This document shows positions 29,227 to 37,040 of a DNA stretch of 64,000 nt, piece by piece. The notes under the pieces were generated by a model. It was given only the letters and a program-made list of their open reading frames with translations, had not been told where the DNA came from and ran no database searches. Made by a program: the position numbers and the translations under genes. The stretch's first letter is position 1; each line of letters begins with the position of its first letter. Source of the stretch: DATMER01 sp963741305 (GTDB lineage Bacteria > Acidobacteriota > Thermoanaerobaculia > Multivoradales > UBA5704); NCBI GenBank assembly GCA_963741305.1, contig CAVUHL010000003.1, positions 6,758,001 to 6,822,000 of the forward strand, read 5' to 3'.

Positions 29227-29512
29227 GGGCATACGCGCTAACTTTGCTGCCTTGGAAGGAAGAGCCCCGGTAGGGGCGTCATGAATTAGCCCGGCACGTG
29301 AGTGCCGGGTTGATGGGTCGCCAAACGCCCGAAGCCCCGGTAGGGGTGACATTCCTCCCTCATGGGGCTTGCGCCCCACTCCCGATATGTCGCCCCGTCC
29401 GGGGCTCGGATTGTTTCGGATCTCCGTTACCCGGACCCGGCACTCACGTGCCGGGCTAATTCATGACGCCCCTGGCGGGGCTTGGCAATACAAAGTTAGC
29501 GCCTATGCCCCC
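29227..29512. repeat. Long inverted repeat, MITE-like element
   Basis: The left arm (29227-29310) and right arm (29435-29512) are near-perfect reverse complements. Matching blocks include CGCTAACTTTG with CAAAGTTAGCG, and GGGGCGTCATGAATTAGC with its complement, ending in CCGGCACGTGAGTGCCGGG, itself a palindrome. The 124-bp centre has smaller GGGGC/GCCCC repeats and no ORF. The outer flanks look like two halves of the 57-bp palindromic element, so it may be nested within a copy of that repeat. No transposase gene is present, so this is a non-autonomous element or folded RNA. Confidence 0.75.
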
Positions 29513-29556
29513 TGTGGGGTGCCCTTCCGGAGGGCGGCCACAAGGGCCGCCCCTAC
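29513..29556. repeat. Dispersed palindromic element, copy 2 (reverse orientation)
   Basis: From 29517 to 29556 the sequence reads as the reverse complement of the core at 25565-25621 (GGGTGCCCTTCCGGAGGGC...CCGCCCCTAC). It abuts the right arm of the long inverted repeat. Confidence 0.8.
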
Positions 29557-29600
29557 ATGAAACGCTATCCGTCGCTCGGACTGTGAGCTGGAGCCCTCCA

Positions 29601-29805
29601 ACGAGCGGGTAGATCGTCCCAACGAGCAGGTGGAGGGGGCTACCCGCTCGTTTCCAGCGTCCACCCGCTCGTTTGCGGGGAGCCACGCGCTGGGTGGACC
29701 CTTCCAACCATTCGTTTGGATCGGCTACCCACTCGTTTGCAGCGCCAACCCATCCGTTTGGAGGGGCTACCCGGTGGGTGGAACCTTCTACCCACTCGTT
29801 GGGCA
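29601..29805. repeat. 21-bp-period tandem array, about ten units (array 2)
   Basis: A motif like TACCC-CTCGTTT recurs at 21-bp steps (for example the CG of CGTTT at 29714, 29735, 29756 and 29798), and ACGAGC-GGT at 29601 and 29622 keeps the same step on the opposite orientation. One step is 22 bp. It lies upstream of the LolA-like gene. Read on the minus strand it resembles the array at 63062 read on the plus strand. I see no gene in 29560-29927. Confidence 0.8.
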
Positions 29806-29927
29806 ACATTTGTCCCGCCGCGGCGTATAGAAGACGAGCCGTGTAGCGCCGGAGGGTTTGGGTACGGTATCCTGACGTGTCGCTCAATCGGTAAGCATCC
29901 GTGAAAACAGTCCACAGGAGAATATCC

Positions 29928-30692
29928 ATGAAGCGCAAGACCTTTGCCTGCCTGTTCCTGGCAGGCCTGATCGGCTCGGCCGCCTGGGCCCAGACCGCCG
30001 ACGAGATCATCGCCAAGAACATCGAGGCCAAGGGCGGCCTCGCCAAGCTGAAGGCGGTCCAGACCATGCGCATCAGCGGCAAGATGATGATGGGCCCCGG
30101 CATGGAGGCCCCCATGGTCATCGAGACCGCGCGCCCGAACAAGATGCGCGTCGAGTTCACTTTCCAGGGCATGACCGGCATCCAGGCCTACGACGGCAAG
30201 ACCGGCTGGATGGTGATGCCGTTCATGGGCAAGAAGGATCCCGAGACCATGTCCGGCGACGACCTCAAGCAGGTCGAGGACCAGGCCGACATCGACGGCC
30301 CGCTCGTCGACTACAAGGAGAAGGGCAACCAGGTCGAGTACCTGGGCAAGGGCGACGTCGAGGGCACCCCGGTCCACAAGCTCAAGGTCACCAAGAAGAA
30401 CGGCGACGTCGCCACGCTCTTCCTGGACGCCGACAGCTTCCTGGAGATCAAGGCCGAGGGCAAGACCAAGATCCGCGGCCAGGAGATCGAGGGCGAGACC
30501 ACCTTCGGCGACTACAAGGAGGTCGGCGGCATGATCTTCGCCCATTCCATCCAGTCCAAGATGAAGGGCGGCCCGGGGCCCGGTCAGACGATCACCTTCG
30601 AGAAGATCGAGATCAACCCGGAAATCGCGTCGAGCCGCTTCGACATGCCGGCGAAGGCCGCCGAGACCCCGGCCCCGCCGAAACAGCAGTAA
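29928..30692 (+). CDS. LolA-like outer-membrane lipoprotein-sorting family protein
   Basis: The ATG at 29928 follows CAGGAG with 7-bp spacing and gives a clean signal peptide (MKRKTFACLFLAGLIGSAAWA, cut before QTADEI). The 254-residue product has the pattern ADEIIAKNIEAKGGLAKLKAVQTMRISGK, then alternating strands and YDGKTGWMVMPFMG, seen in periplasmic LolA/LolB-fold proteins that hold a lipid or lipoprotein. The C-terminus ends in a Pro/Ala tail. A hairpin separates it from the next gene. The exact ligand is unknown. Confidence 0.8.
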   Translation: MKRKTFACLFLAGLIGSAAWAQTADEIIAKNIEAKGGLAKLKAVQTMRISGKMMMGPGMEAPMVIETARPNKMRVEFTFQGMTGIQAYDGKTGWMVMPFMGKKDPETMSGDDLKQVEDQADIDGPLVDYKEKGNQVEYLGKGDVEGTPVHKLKVTKKNGDVATLFLDADSFLEIKAEGKTKIRGQEIEGETTFGDYKEVGGMIFAHSIQSKMKGGPGPGQTITFEKIEINPEIASSRFDMPAKAAETPAPPKQQ

Positions 30693-30699
30693 ACCCCTC

Positions 30700-30725
30700 G
30701 GAGGCCGCTCACCGGAGCGGCCTCC
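30700..30725 (+). terminator. Hairpin terminator or attenuator after the LolA-like gene
   Basis: GGAGGCCGCTC and GAGCGGCCTCC form a perfect 11-bp stem with an ACCG loop, 8 bp after the stop codon. The following sequence is only moderately T-rich (CAATTCTTTCTTC), so termination may be partial. Confidence 0.7.
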
Positions 30726-30762
30726 GCGTTCAATCTCAATTCTTTCTTCAGGAGGGCGCGAG

Positions 30763-33700
30763 ATGCGCACGCCTCAGAGGCTTCTTTGCCTGGCCGCGGC
30801 GGGATTGGCCATGGCAGCACAGGCTCAGACCGAAATCGATTCGAACACCTTCGCCGGCCTCGAGGCCCGCAACATCGGCCCGGCCGTCATGAGCGGACGC
30901 ATCGCCGGCATCGACGGAGTGGCCGGCGACACCGTCACCCTCTATGTCGGCTCGGCCAGCGGCGGCGTCTGGAAGTCCAAGGACTTCGGCATCACCTTCA
31001 AGCCGGTCTTCGACAAGCACATCCAGTCCATCGGCGCCGTGCAGGTCGACCCGAAGAACCCCCAGACCATCTGGGTCGGCACCGGCGAGTCCTGGGTCCG
31101 CAACAGCGTCTCGGTCGGCGACGGTGTCTACAAGTCGACCGACGGCGGCGACAACTGGGAGAAGATGGGCCTGCCGGATTCCGAGCGCATCGCCCGCATC
31201 CGGGTCAGCCCGAAGGACGGCAACACCGTCTGGGTCTGCGCCACCGGCCACCTGTGGAACGACAACGAGGAGCGGGGCGTCTACAAGACCACCGACGGCG
31301 GCAAGGCCTGGAAGCGTGTCCTTTATGTGGACGCGAAGACCGGCTGCTCGGACATCGACATGGACCCGCAGGAGCCGGACATCCTCTATGCCGGCATGTG
31401 GGAGTTCCGCCGCGGCGCCTCCTATTTCAGCTCCGGCGGCCCGGGCTCGGGCCTGTACAAGAGCACCGACGGCGGCGAGACCTGGAAAAAGACCGAGACC
31501 GGCCTGCCCACGGGCACCAAGGGACGCATCGCCATCGCCGTGGCGCCGTCCCGGCCTTCGACGGTCTACGCGGTCGTCGAGGCCAAGAACACTGCCCTCT
31601 ACCGCTCCGACGACACCGGCGAGAGCTGGAAGGAGGTCAACTCCTCCTTCAACATCCAGGTCCGCCCCTTCTACTTCGCCCACATCGTCGTCGACCCGAA
31701 CGACCACAACACCATCTACAAGCCGGGCCTGATGCTCACCGTCAGCTCGGATGGCGGCAAGACCTTCAACGGCTCGTTCGGCCCGGGAGGCGGCAGCGTC
31801 CATGGCGACCATCACGCGCTCTGGATCAACCCGAAGGATTCGCAGGAGCTGGTGCTGGGTACGGACGGTGGCGTCTACATCTCCAGCGACAAGGGGGCTC
31901 ACTGGCGGCACGTCAAGTCGCTGCCGGTCTCGCAGTTCTACCGCGTCAGCTACGACATGGACTGGCCGTACAACGTCTACGGCGGCCTGCAGGACAACGG
32001 CTCCTGGTCCGCTCCTTCGCGCGGCGCGACCGGCGTTCAGAACCGCAACTGGCGCAACATCGGCATGGGCGACGGCTTCTGGGCCTTCCGCGACCCCACG
32101 GACCCCGACGTGGTCTATGTCGAGTACCAGGGCGGCAAGATCTCGCGCGGGCGGCTGTCCACGGGCGAGAGCCGCGACATCCAGCCCCTGCCGCTCGACG
32201 GGGACCCCGAGTACCGCTTCAACTGGAACACGCCCATCCATCTGAGCCCCAACGAGAAGGGCACGATCTACATCGGCGCGCAGTTCCTGTTCCGCTCGCG
32301 CGACAGGGGCGAGTCGTGGGAGAAGGTCTCGCCCGACCTCACCACCAACGATCCGAAGCGGCAGCAGCAGCTCAAGTCCGGCGGCCTGACGGTCGACAAC
32401 TCCAGTGCCGAGAACCACACCACGATCTACTCGATCGCCGAGTCGGCGAAGAACAAGGACGTGATCTGGGTGGGGACCGACGACGGGTACGTTCAAGTCA
32501 CCCGCGACGGCGGCAAGAGCTGGACGAACGTCAGCAAGAACCTGTCCGGCGTGCCGGCCAACACCTGGGTCTCCCACGTCGAGCCCGGCCGCTTCGACGA
32601 GGCCACGGCCTTCGTCACCCTGGATGGCCATACCACCGGCGACATGAAGCCCTACGTCTTCAAGACCACCGACTTCGGCCAGACCTGGAAGCCGCTGATG
32701 ACCGCGTCGGTCGAGGGTTACGCCCACTCCATCCACCAGGACCTGGAGAGCCCGGACCTGCTCTTCCTGGGCACGGAGCAGGGCCTCTTCATCTCGGTCG
32801 ATGGGGGCGCGGCCTGGGCCCGCTATACGGGCGGTGACTTCCCGAAAGTCGCGATCCGGGACATGGCGATCCATCCGCGGGACGCGGACCTCATCCTCGC
32901 CACTCATGGCCGCGGCGTCTACATCCTGGACGACATCACGCCGCTGCGGAAGCTGACCCGCGAGGTGATGGAGCAGGAGGTGGCGTTCCTCCCCTCCCGG
33001 CCGTCGGCCATGGTCATCCCCTCGGCGGTGCAGGAGTTCCCGGGCGACGAGGAGTACGTGGGCCGCACTCCCGAGGAAGCCGCCTATGTCACCTACTACC
33101 TGAAGAAGCGCCACATCGTCGGCGACCTCAAGCTGGAGGTCTATGACGACAAGGGCACGCTCCTCTCCACCCTGCCGGCCGGCAAGCGCAAGGGGATCAA
33201 CCGCGTGGCCTGGCCGATGCGGACGAAAGGCCCGCGCACGCCGGGCGGCAACTCGGTGATCCAGTCGCAGTTCTCCTTCTTCGGCCCGCGCGTGAAGGCG
33301 GGCTCCTACACGGTGAAGCTGACCAAGGGGAGCCAGACGCTGGACAGCCAGGTGCAGCTGGTGACCGATCCGCGCTCGACGCACACGGCCGAGGACCGCG
33401 ACCTTCAGTACGGCACGGCCATGAAGCTGCACGGCATGATGGAGCGGCTGACCTATGTGGTCGACGCCACCCTCGGAGCGCGGGACGGCCTGCAGAAGCG
33501 GGCCGAGGGGCTGCCGCAGAATGACAAGCTGCGCAAGCAGCTCGACGGCCTTGCAACCGAGCTGACGAAGTTCCACGCCACCCTGGTGGCTACGGGCGAG
33601 GGCGGCTGGCTCTCGGGCGAGGAGCAGCTCCGCGAGAAGCTGGGCTATCTCTACGGCGGGGTCAACGGCTACGAGGGGCGGCCGACGAAGGCGCAGCTCG

Positions 33701-33861
33701 ACACGATGGCGGTGATGGGCGGGCGGCTCGACAAGGCCGCGGCCCGGCTGGACGCCATCGGCAAGAACGAGCTCGCGGCGGCGAACAAGGCCCTGACCGC
33801 CCGCAAGCTGGAGCCGGTCAACCTGCTGACTGAAGAGGAGTGGAAGAAGAAGGCGCAGTAG
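30763..33861 (+). CDS. Secreted BNR/Asp-box repeat beta-propeller protein (paralogue)
   Basis: This 1032-residue protein starts at an ATG preceded by AGGAGGG and opens with a signal peptide ending near AAQAQTE. Asp-box motifs (STDGGDNW, STDGGETW, TRDGGKSW and others) run through the first 700 residues and build a double propeller. The N-terminal block ARNIGPAVMSGRIAGI matches ARSIGPAAMSGRIAAI of the protein at 25547, so the two are paralogues. The last 300 residues hold a strand-rich domain and a helical domain. It is extracytoplasmic; a glycosidase or protease-accessory role has been proposed for such proteins but cannot be read from sequence. Confidence 0.92.
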   Translation: MRTPQRLLCLAAAGLAMAAQAQTEIDSNTFAGLEARNIGPAVMSGRIAGIDGVAGDTVTLYVGSASGGVWKSKDFGITFKPVFDKHIQSIGAVQVDPKNPQTIWVGTGESWVRNSVSVGDGVYKSTDGGDNWEKMGLPDSERIARIRVSPKDGNTVWVCATGHLWNDNEERGVYKTTDGGKAWKRVLYVDAKTGCSDIDMDPQEPDILYAGMWEFRRGASYFSSGGPGSGLYKSTDGGETWKKTETGLPTGTKGRIAIAVAPSRPSTVYAVVEAKNTALYRSDDTGESWKEVNSSFNIQVRPFYFAHIVVDPNDHNTIYKPGLMLTVSSDGGKTFNGSFGPGGGSVHGDHHALWINPKDSQELVLGTDGGVYISSDKGAHWRHVKSLPVSQFYRVSYDMDWPYNVYGGLQDNGSWSAPSRGATGVQNRNWRNIGMGDGFWAFRDPTDPDVVYVEYQGGKISRGRLSTGESRDIQPLPLDGDPEYRFNWNTPIHLSPNEKGTIYIGAQFLFRSRDRGESWEKVSPDLTTNDPKRQQQLKSGGLTVDNSSAENHTTIYSIAESAKNKDVIWVGTDDGYVQVTRDGGKSWTNVSKNLSGVPANTWVSHVEPGRFDEATAFVTLDGHTTGDMKPYVFKTTDFGQTWKPLMTASVEGYAHSIHQDLESPDLLFLGTEQGLFISVDGGAAWARYTGGDFPKVAIRDMAIHPRDADLILATHGRGVYILDDITPLRKLTREVMEQEVAFLPSRPSAMVIPSAVQEFPGDEEYVGRTPEEAAYVTYYLKKRHIVGDLKLEVYDDKGTLLSTLPAGKRKGINRVAWPMRTKGPRTPGGNSVIQSQFSFFGPRVKAGSYTVKLTKGSQTLDSQVQLVTDPRSTHTAEDRDLQYGTAMKLHGMMERLTYVVDATLGARDGLQKRAEGLPQNDKLRKQLDGLATELTKFHATLVATGEGGWLSGEEQLREKLGYLYGGVNGYEGRPTKAQLDTMAVMGGRLDKAAARLDAIGKNELAAANKALTARKLEPVNLLTEEEWKKKAQ

Positions 33862-33880
33862 TTTCTTCCACCAAAACAAA

Positions 33881-33920
33881 AGGAGGAGGCCCCGAGGGGA
33901 CCTCCTCCTGATTTCTTTCT
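33881..33920. terminator. Bidirectional Rho-independent terminator
   Basis: AGGAGGAGG and CCTCCTCCT form a 9-bp stem around a CCCCGAGGGG core, preceded by an A-rich run (CCAAAACAAA) and followed by a T-rich run (ATTTCTTTCT). It sits between the convergent BNR and rpsU genes and can serve both. Confidence 0.85.
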
Positions 33921-33936
33921 AGCGTCTAAGGTGAGG

Positions 33937-34146
33937 TCAGGCGAGACCCTGGCGGCGCTCTTCCAGCAGCTTCCGCATCATCTTCTTTCGAGCCTGCACG
34001 GCCTTGCGCTTGCGCTTTACCGAGGGCTTCTCGAAATGCTGGCGCTTCCGCAGCTCCGTCAGGATGCCGGACTTCTCGACCTTGCGCTTGAACCGGCGGA
34101 GCGCGTTTTCGAAGCTCTCCTCCTCGCGCACATGCACAACGGGCAT
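33937..34146 (-). CDS. rpsU: 30S ribosomal protein bS21
   Basis: The 69-residue protein is basic and helical, with the family pattern VREEESFENALRRFKRKVEKSG near the N-terminus and HFEKPSVKRKRKAVQARKK in the middle. bS21 sits on the 30S platform near the 3' end of 16S rRNA and assists initiation. It lies just downstream of a lipoprotein gene on the same strand and ends at a strong terminator. Confidence 0.97.
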   Translation of the reverse strand: MPVVHVREEESFENALRRFKRKVEKSGILTELRKRQHFEKPSVKRKRKAVQARKKMMRKLLEERRQGLA

Positions 34147-34231
34147 TAAAACCTCACCTCACCTTCTCTGGGAAATAGGAGCGGCCCCATGGGGACGCAT
34201 ACCGGAAGCGTCGCCCATCCGGGGCTGAAAG

Positions 34232-35008
34232 TCAAGGCCGGGGCGGAGGAGTGCCGGCGGGAGCAGGGGGCGCGGCTGGGGGCTGGATGGCATCGAAGTC
34301 GAGCTGGTAGGCCTCAGGGTTGGCGTCTCCCTTGCGGAACCAGACCGCGGCGGCGGCGCCGCTCGCATCCTTGGGATAGAACCAGGCGGTGACCCCGCGC
34401 TCGGGATAGTCGCGCACATCCTGCAGGTTGGGCGGGCCGAGGAGGCGGCGGACCTCGTCCTGGGCCATCCCCTCCTGGGCCAGTGCGAAGCGCTCCCGGG
34501 TGATGTAGCGCCGCGCCTTGGCGGCCTCCAGCTCGGTGCGCAGCCTGGGGTTGTCCGGATCGGCCGCCAGCGCCGTCTCATAGATCTCGATGGCGCGGCG
34601 GTAGTCGCCGGCCTCTTCGACGTACTCGCGGGCGAGGAGGATGTCCTCGTCGCTCTTCATGCGGATTGCGGCGAGCTGGCGCTCGCCGGGGGTTTCAGCG
34701 CTGGACGCGTGGGTATTTACATACTCGACCAGGCGGCGGTTGAAGTCCTCGCCGAGGTCGCCGACTTCCTTGCGGAGGCGGAGGAGCTCCTCGGAAGGCG
34801 GTTTGCCGGCCTCGGACTTTGCCTCGAGCTGGGCCAGGCGCTCGCGCTGCTCGTCGAGGCGCTGCTTGGTCTGCTGCAGCCAGTCCCACTCGGCGACGGT
34901 GACCTCGGCCTGGCGGGCGTCCTGGCGCTCTTCCGGGGGCGATCCGCAACCCGGCAGGAGGACTAGCGCCCCCAGCAGCAGGCAGGTTCCCTGTCTCCAC
35001 CTCAACAC
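34232..35008 (-). CDS. Lipoprotein with coiled coil and TPR-like segment
   Basis: I start the gene at GTG 35008 because this gives a proper lipoprotein signal (VLRWRQGTCLLLGALVLLPGC); an ATG further upstream at 35092 would add 28 unlikely residues and cover a promoter for the divergent gene. The 258-residue product has a coiled coil (about 25-75), a TPR-like unit (EDYRRAIEIYETALAADPDN-type, about 130-165) and a C-terminal SmpA-like strand segment (GMAQDEVRRLLGPP, then ERGVTAWFYPKD). It ends in a Pro-rich tail. A cell-envelope role is likely; no specific function can be assigned. Confidence 0.75.
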   Translation of the reverse strand: MLRWRQGTCLLLGALVLLPGCGSPPEERQDARQAEVTVAEWDWLQQTKQRLDEQRERLAQLEAKSEAGKPPSEELLRLRKEVGDLGEDFNRRLVEYVNTHASSAETPGERQLAAIRMKSDEDILLAREYVEEAGDYRRAIEIYETALAADPDNPRLRTELEAAKARRYITRERFALAQEGMAQDEVRRLLGPPNLQDVRDYPERGVTAWFYPKDASGAAAAVWFRKGDANPEAYQLDFDAIQPPAAPPAPAGTPPPRP

Positions 35009-35085
35009 CGCGGCAACGTACCACACGGGCCCCGAGCCGACCAAGCCAGGAGGCGAAAGCCCTTCTCTTTCAAGGGATTCGAACC

Positions 35086-35114
35086 TTGACATGGGGGGGA
35101 GGGTACAGAATAAT
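35086..35114 (+). promoter_or_regulatory. Sigma-70 type promoter of the GAF gene
   Basis: TTGACA at 35086-35091 is a perfect -35 box. AATAAT at 35109-35114 matches the -10 consensus at five of six positions with a 17-bp spacer. A start near 35121 would leave a 45-nt leader before the ATG at 35166. Confidence 0.65.
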
Positions 35115-35165
35115 CGGATTCCTTAAGTCGATTCCCTGTTAGAGACAGGCTGCGGAGAGCTGAGG

Positions 35166-36971
35166 ATGTCCCTTTCGGAAAAAGTCCAGCAACTCAATCG
35201 CGAGATCGGATCCACATTCGAGCGCACGGTGGCCGACATGCGCCAGGAGGTCTCGCAGTGGCTGCGTACGAGCAGCGAGGACCTTCTGGGACGGTTGGCC
35301 GAATTGCGGCCGCCGGTGCCCGAATCGTTCGTCGCCCACGAAGACCTCGAGCCCGCGGTCCGTACAGAGGCAGAGGGATTGGCCGGGGGACTGGCCGAGG
35401 GGCTGGCCTCCAACGCCCGCCGCGGCGGCGTGTCCGAGCTGCGCGAGGCGCTCGGCGCCATCGACCGCGCCCGCTCTCAGGCCGACATCCTGACCGCGCT
35501 GATGCAGGAATCGGCGCGCTACGCTTCCCGGGCCGCCATCCTGCTGCTGCGCGGCGGCGAGGTGCGGGGCTGGAGCGGCCACGGCTTCGGCGACGCCGAC
35601 TCCACGGTCCGCGACGTCAACCTGGGCGCTCCCGGGGAGGGCTCGTGGAGCCATGCGTTCGAGGGCCAGGGCCCGGCCCGGTTGTCGGCCGACGAGTGCG
35701 CCGCCCTGTGCAGCCGCCTCGACAGCCCGGTCCCGCGCGATGGCGTGCTCGTGCCCCTGGTCCTGCGCGACCGGGTGGCCGCCGCCCTCTATGCCGACCG
35801 CACCGACGGCGCCCCGTTCACCCCCGAGGCGCTCCAGGTCCTCTGCTACACCGCTGCCCTCGCCATCGAGTCGCTGCCGTTCCGCGAGCGCTCGTCCACG
35901 GCGACCCTGGCTCCGGTCCCGGACGCCGAGGAAGCCGTCGAGGAGCCTGAAGCCGAGGAGCCGCCTGCCGCCCCTGCCTCCGAGGTCGGCGCGCAGACCG
36001 CCGCCATCCCGGTTTATACCGAGGAGGCCGAGGACGAGACGGGGCCGACCGAGACCTGGTCCGCCGCTGCCGAGCCGCCGGCCGAGGCTTTGAGCACCGA
36101 GGCGCTGCCCGCCTCCGCCGGTTGGGAAAGCCCCGCTGGCACCACCTCCAATGTCGAAGTGGATGAGATGGCCGAGATGGACGAGGTGGAGGTGATGGCC
36201 GAGCCGGAGCCCCTGGCACCCGATACCGCTGCGCCCTGGGCTGCCGTCGTGGAAGACTCCGAGACCTACGAGCTGGAGTCGATCGACGACACCGCCGCCG
36301 AGCCCGCGAGTGGCTGGGGCGAGCCCATCGCCGCGGAGGCCGTGGAGGAGGAAACCGCGACGCCGACCCAGAAGGTCGACCTGCGGGGCCTCTCCGCCGT
36401 CATCGACGAGCCCGAGCCCGTTCCCGCTGCTTCCAGCCCGGAAGCCACGGTCCTTCTCCAGCGCTCCAGCCTGCGTGAAGTCATGACTCCACCGGCTCCG
36501 ATGCCTGCGATACCGGTCCCGGACCTGGAGCCCGAGCGGCCCATGGCACCGCCCACGCCGATCCGCCCTGTGCCGCCTCCCGCCCCGCCCGCGCCGCCCG
36601 CGCAGTCGGGTGACAACACTCCCGCCGTGGCCGCCACTCCCGAGGTGCGCCCGCCGAGCGACGTGCAGGGCCCGGGCTGGGCCTTCGGCGCCGCCGCGCG
36701 GCAGCCGGTGGTGACCGACGATCCCCTCCATGAGGAAGCCCGGCGGCTCGCCCGGCTCCTCGTCAGCGAGATCAAGCTCTATAATGAAGAGCAAGTGGAA
36801 GAAGGACGGCGCAAGCGCGACCTGTACGAGCGGCTCCGGGAGGACATCGACCGCTCCCGGCAGATGTACGAAGAGCGGGTCGAGGCGCGCATCCTCAAGA
36901 CCACGGACTACTTCTATCAGGAGCTGGTCCGCATCCTTGCGGCTGGCGACGCCAAGGCCCTCGGGATTTGA
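35166..36971 (+). CDS. GAF-domain protein with long Pro/acidic linker and C-terminal coiled coil
   Basis: This 601-residue cytosolic protein has three parts. The first 85 residues are helical. A GAF-like domain follows (about 90-240), with a core SQADILTALMQESARYASRAAILLLRGG and PLVLRDRVAAALYADR. A disordered linker rich in Glu, Ala and Pro spans about 245-515, including a PIRPVPPPAPPAPPAQ tract. The C-terminal 80 residues are a highly charged helix (HEEARRLARLLVSEIKLYN..., RREDIDRSRQMYEERV-like) that I associate with acidobacterial proteins of unknown role. No output domain is visible. The architecture suggests a scaffold or signalling adaptor. Confidence 0.75.
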   Translation: MSLSEKVQQLNREIGSTFERTVADMRQEVSQWLRTSSEDLLGRLAELRPPVPESFVAHEDLEPAVRTEAEGLAGGLAEGLASNARRGGVSELREALGAIDRARSQADILTALMQESARYASRAAILLLRGGEVRGWSGHGFGDADSTVRDVNLGAPGEGSWSHAFEGQGPARLSADECAALCSRLDSPVPRDGVLVPLVLRDRVAAALYADRTDGAPFTPEALQVLCYTAALAIESLPFRERSSTATLAPVPDAEEAVEEPEAEEPPAAPASEVGAQTAAIPVYTEEAEDETGPTETWSAAAEPPAEALSTEALPASAGWESPAGTTSNVEVDEMAEMDEVEVMAEPEPLAPDTAAPWAAVVEDSETYELESIDDTAAEPASGWGEPIAAEAVEEETATPTQKVDLRGLSAVIDEPEPVPAASSPEATVLLQRSSLREVMTPPAPMPAIPVPDLEPERPMAPPTPIRPVPPPAPPAPPAQSGDNTPAVAATPEVRPPSDVQGPGWAFGAAARQPVVTDDPLHEEARRLARLLVSEIKLYNEEQVEEGRRKRDLYERLREDIDRSRQMYEERVEARILKTTDYFYQELVRILAAGDAKALGI

Positions 36972-37040
36972 TGGGCCCCGGTTGATGTTGTAACCCACGG
37001 CGCCGGTATTTTCCGCGTGCCCGTCGAGGAGCTTTAGACG

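Noticed and set aside
29456..30181. Minus-strand ORF of 241 codons across the repeat region
   Set aside because: It translates the palindromic repeat, array 2 and the antisense of the LolA-like gene; none of it resembles a protein family.
35068..35092. A T-arm-like GGTTCGAATCC on the minus strand, suggesting a tRNA or tmRNA end
   Set aside because: No matching acceptor stem, D arm or anticodon arm could be folded around it, and the stem is imperfect.
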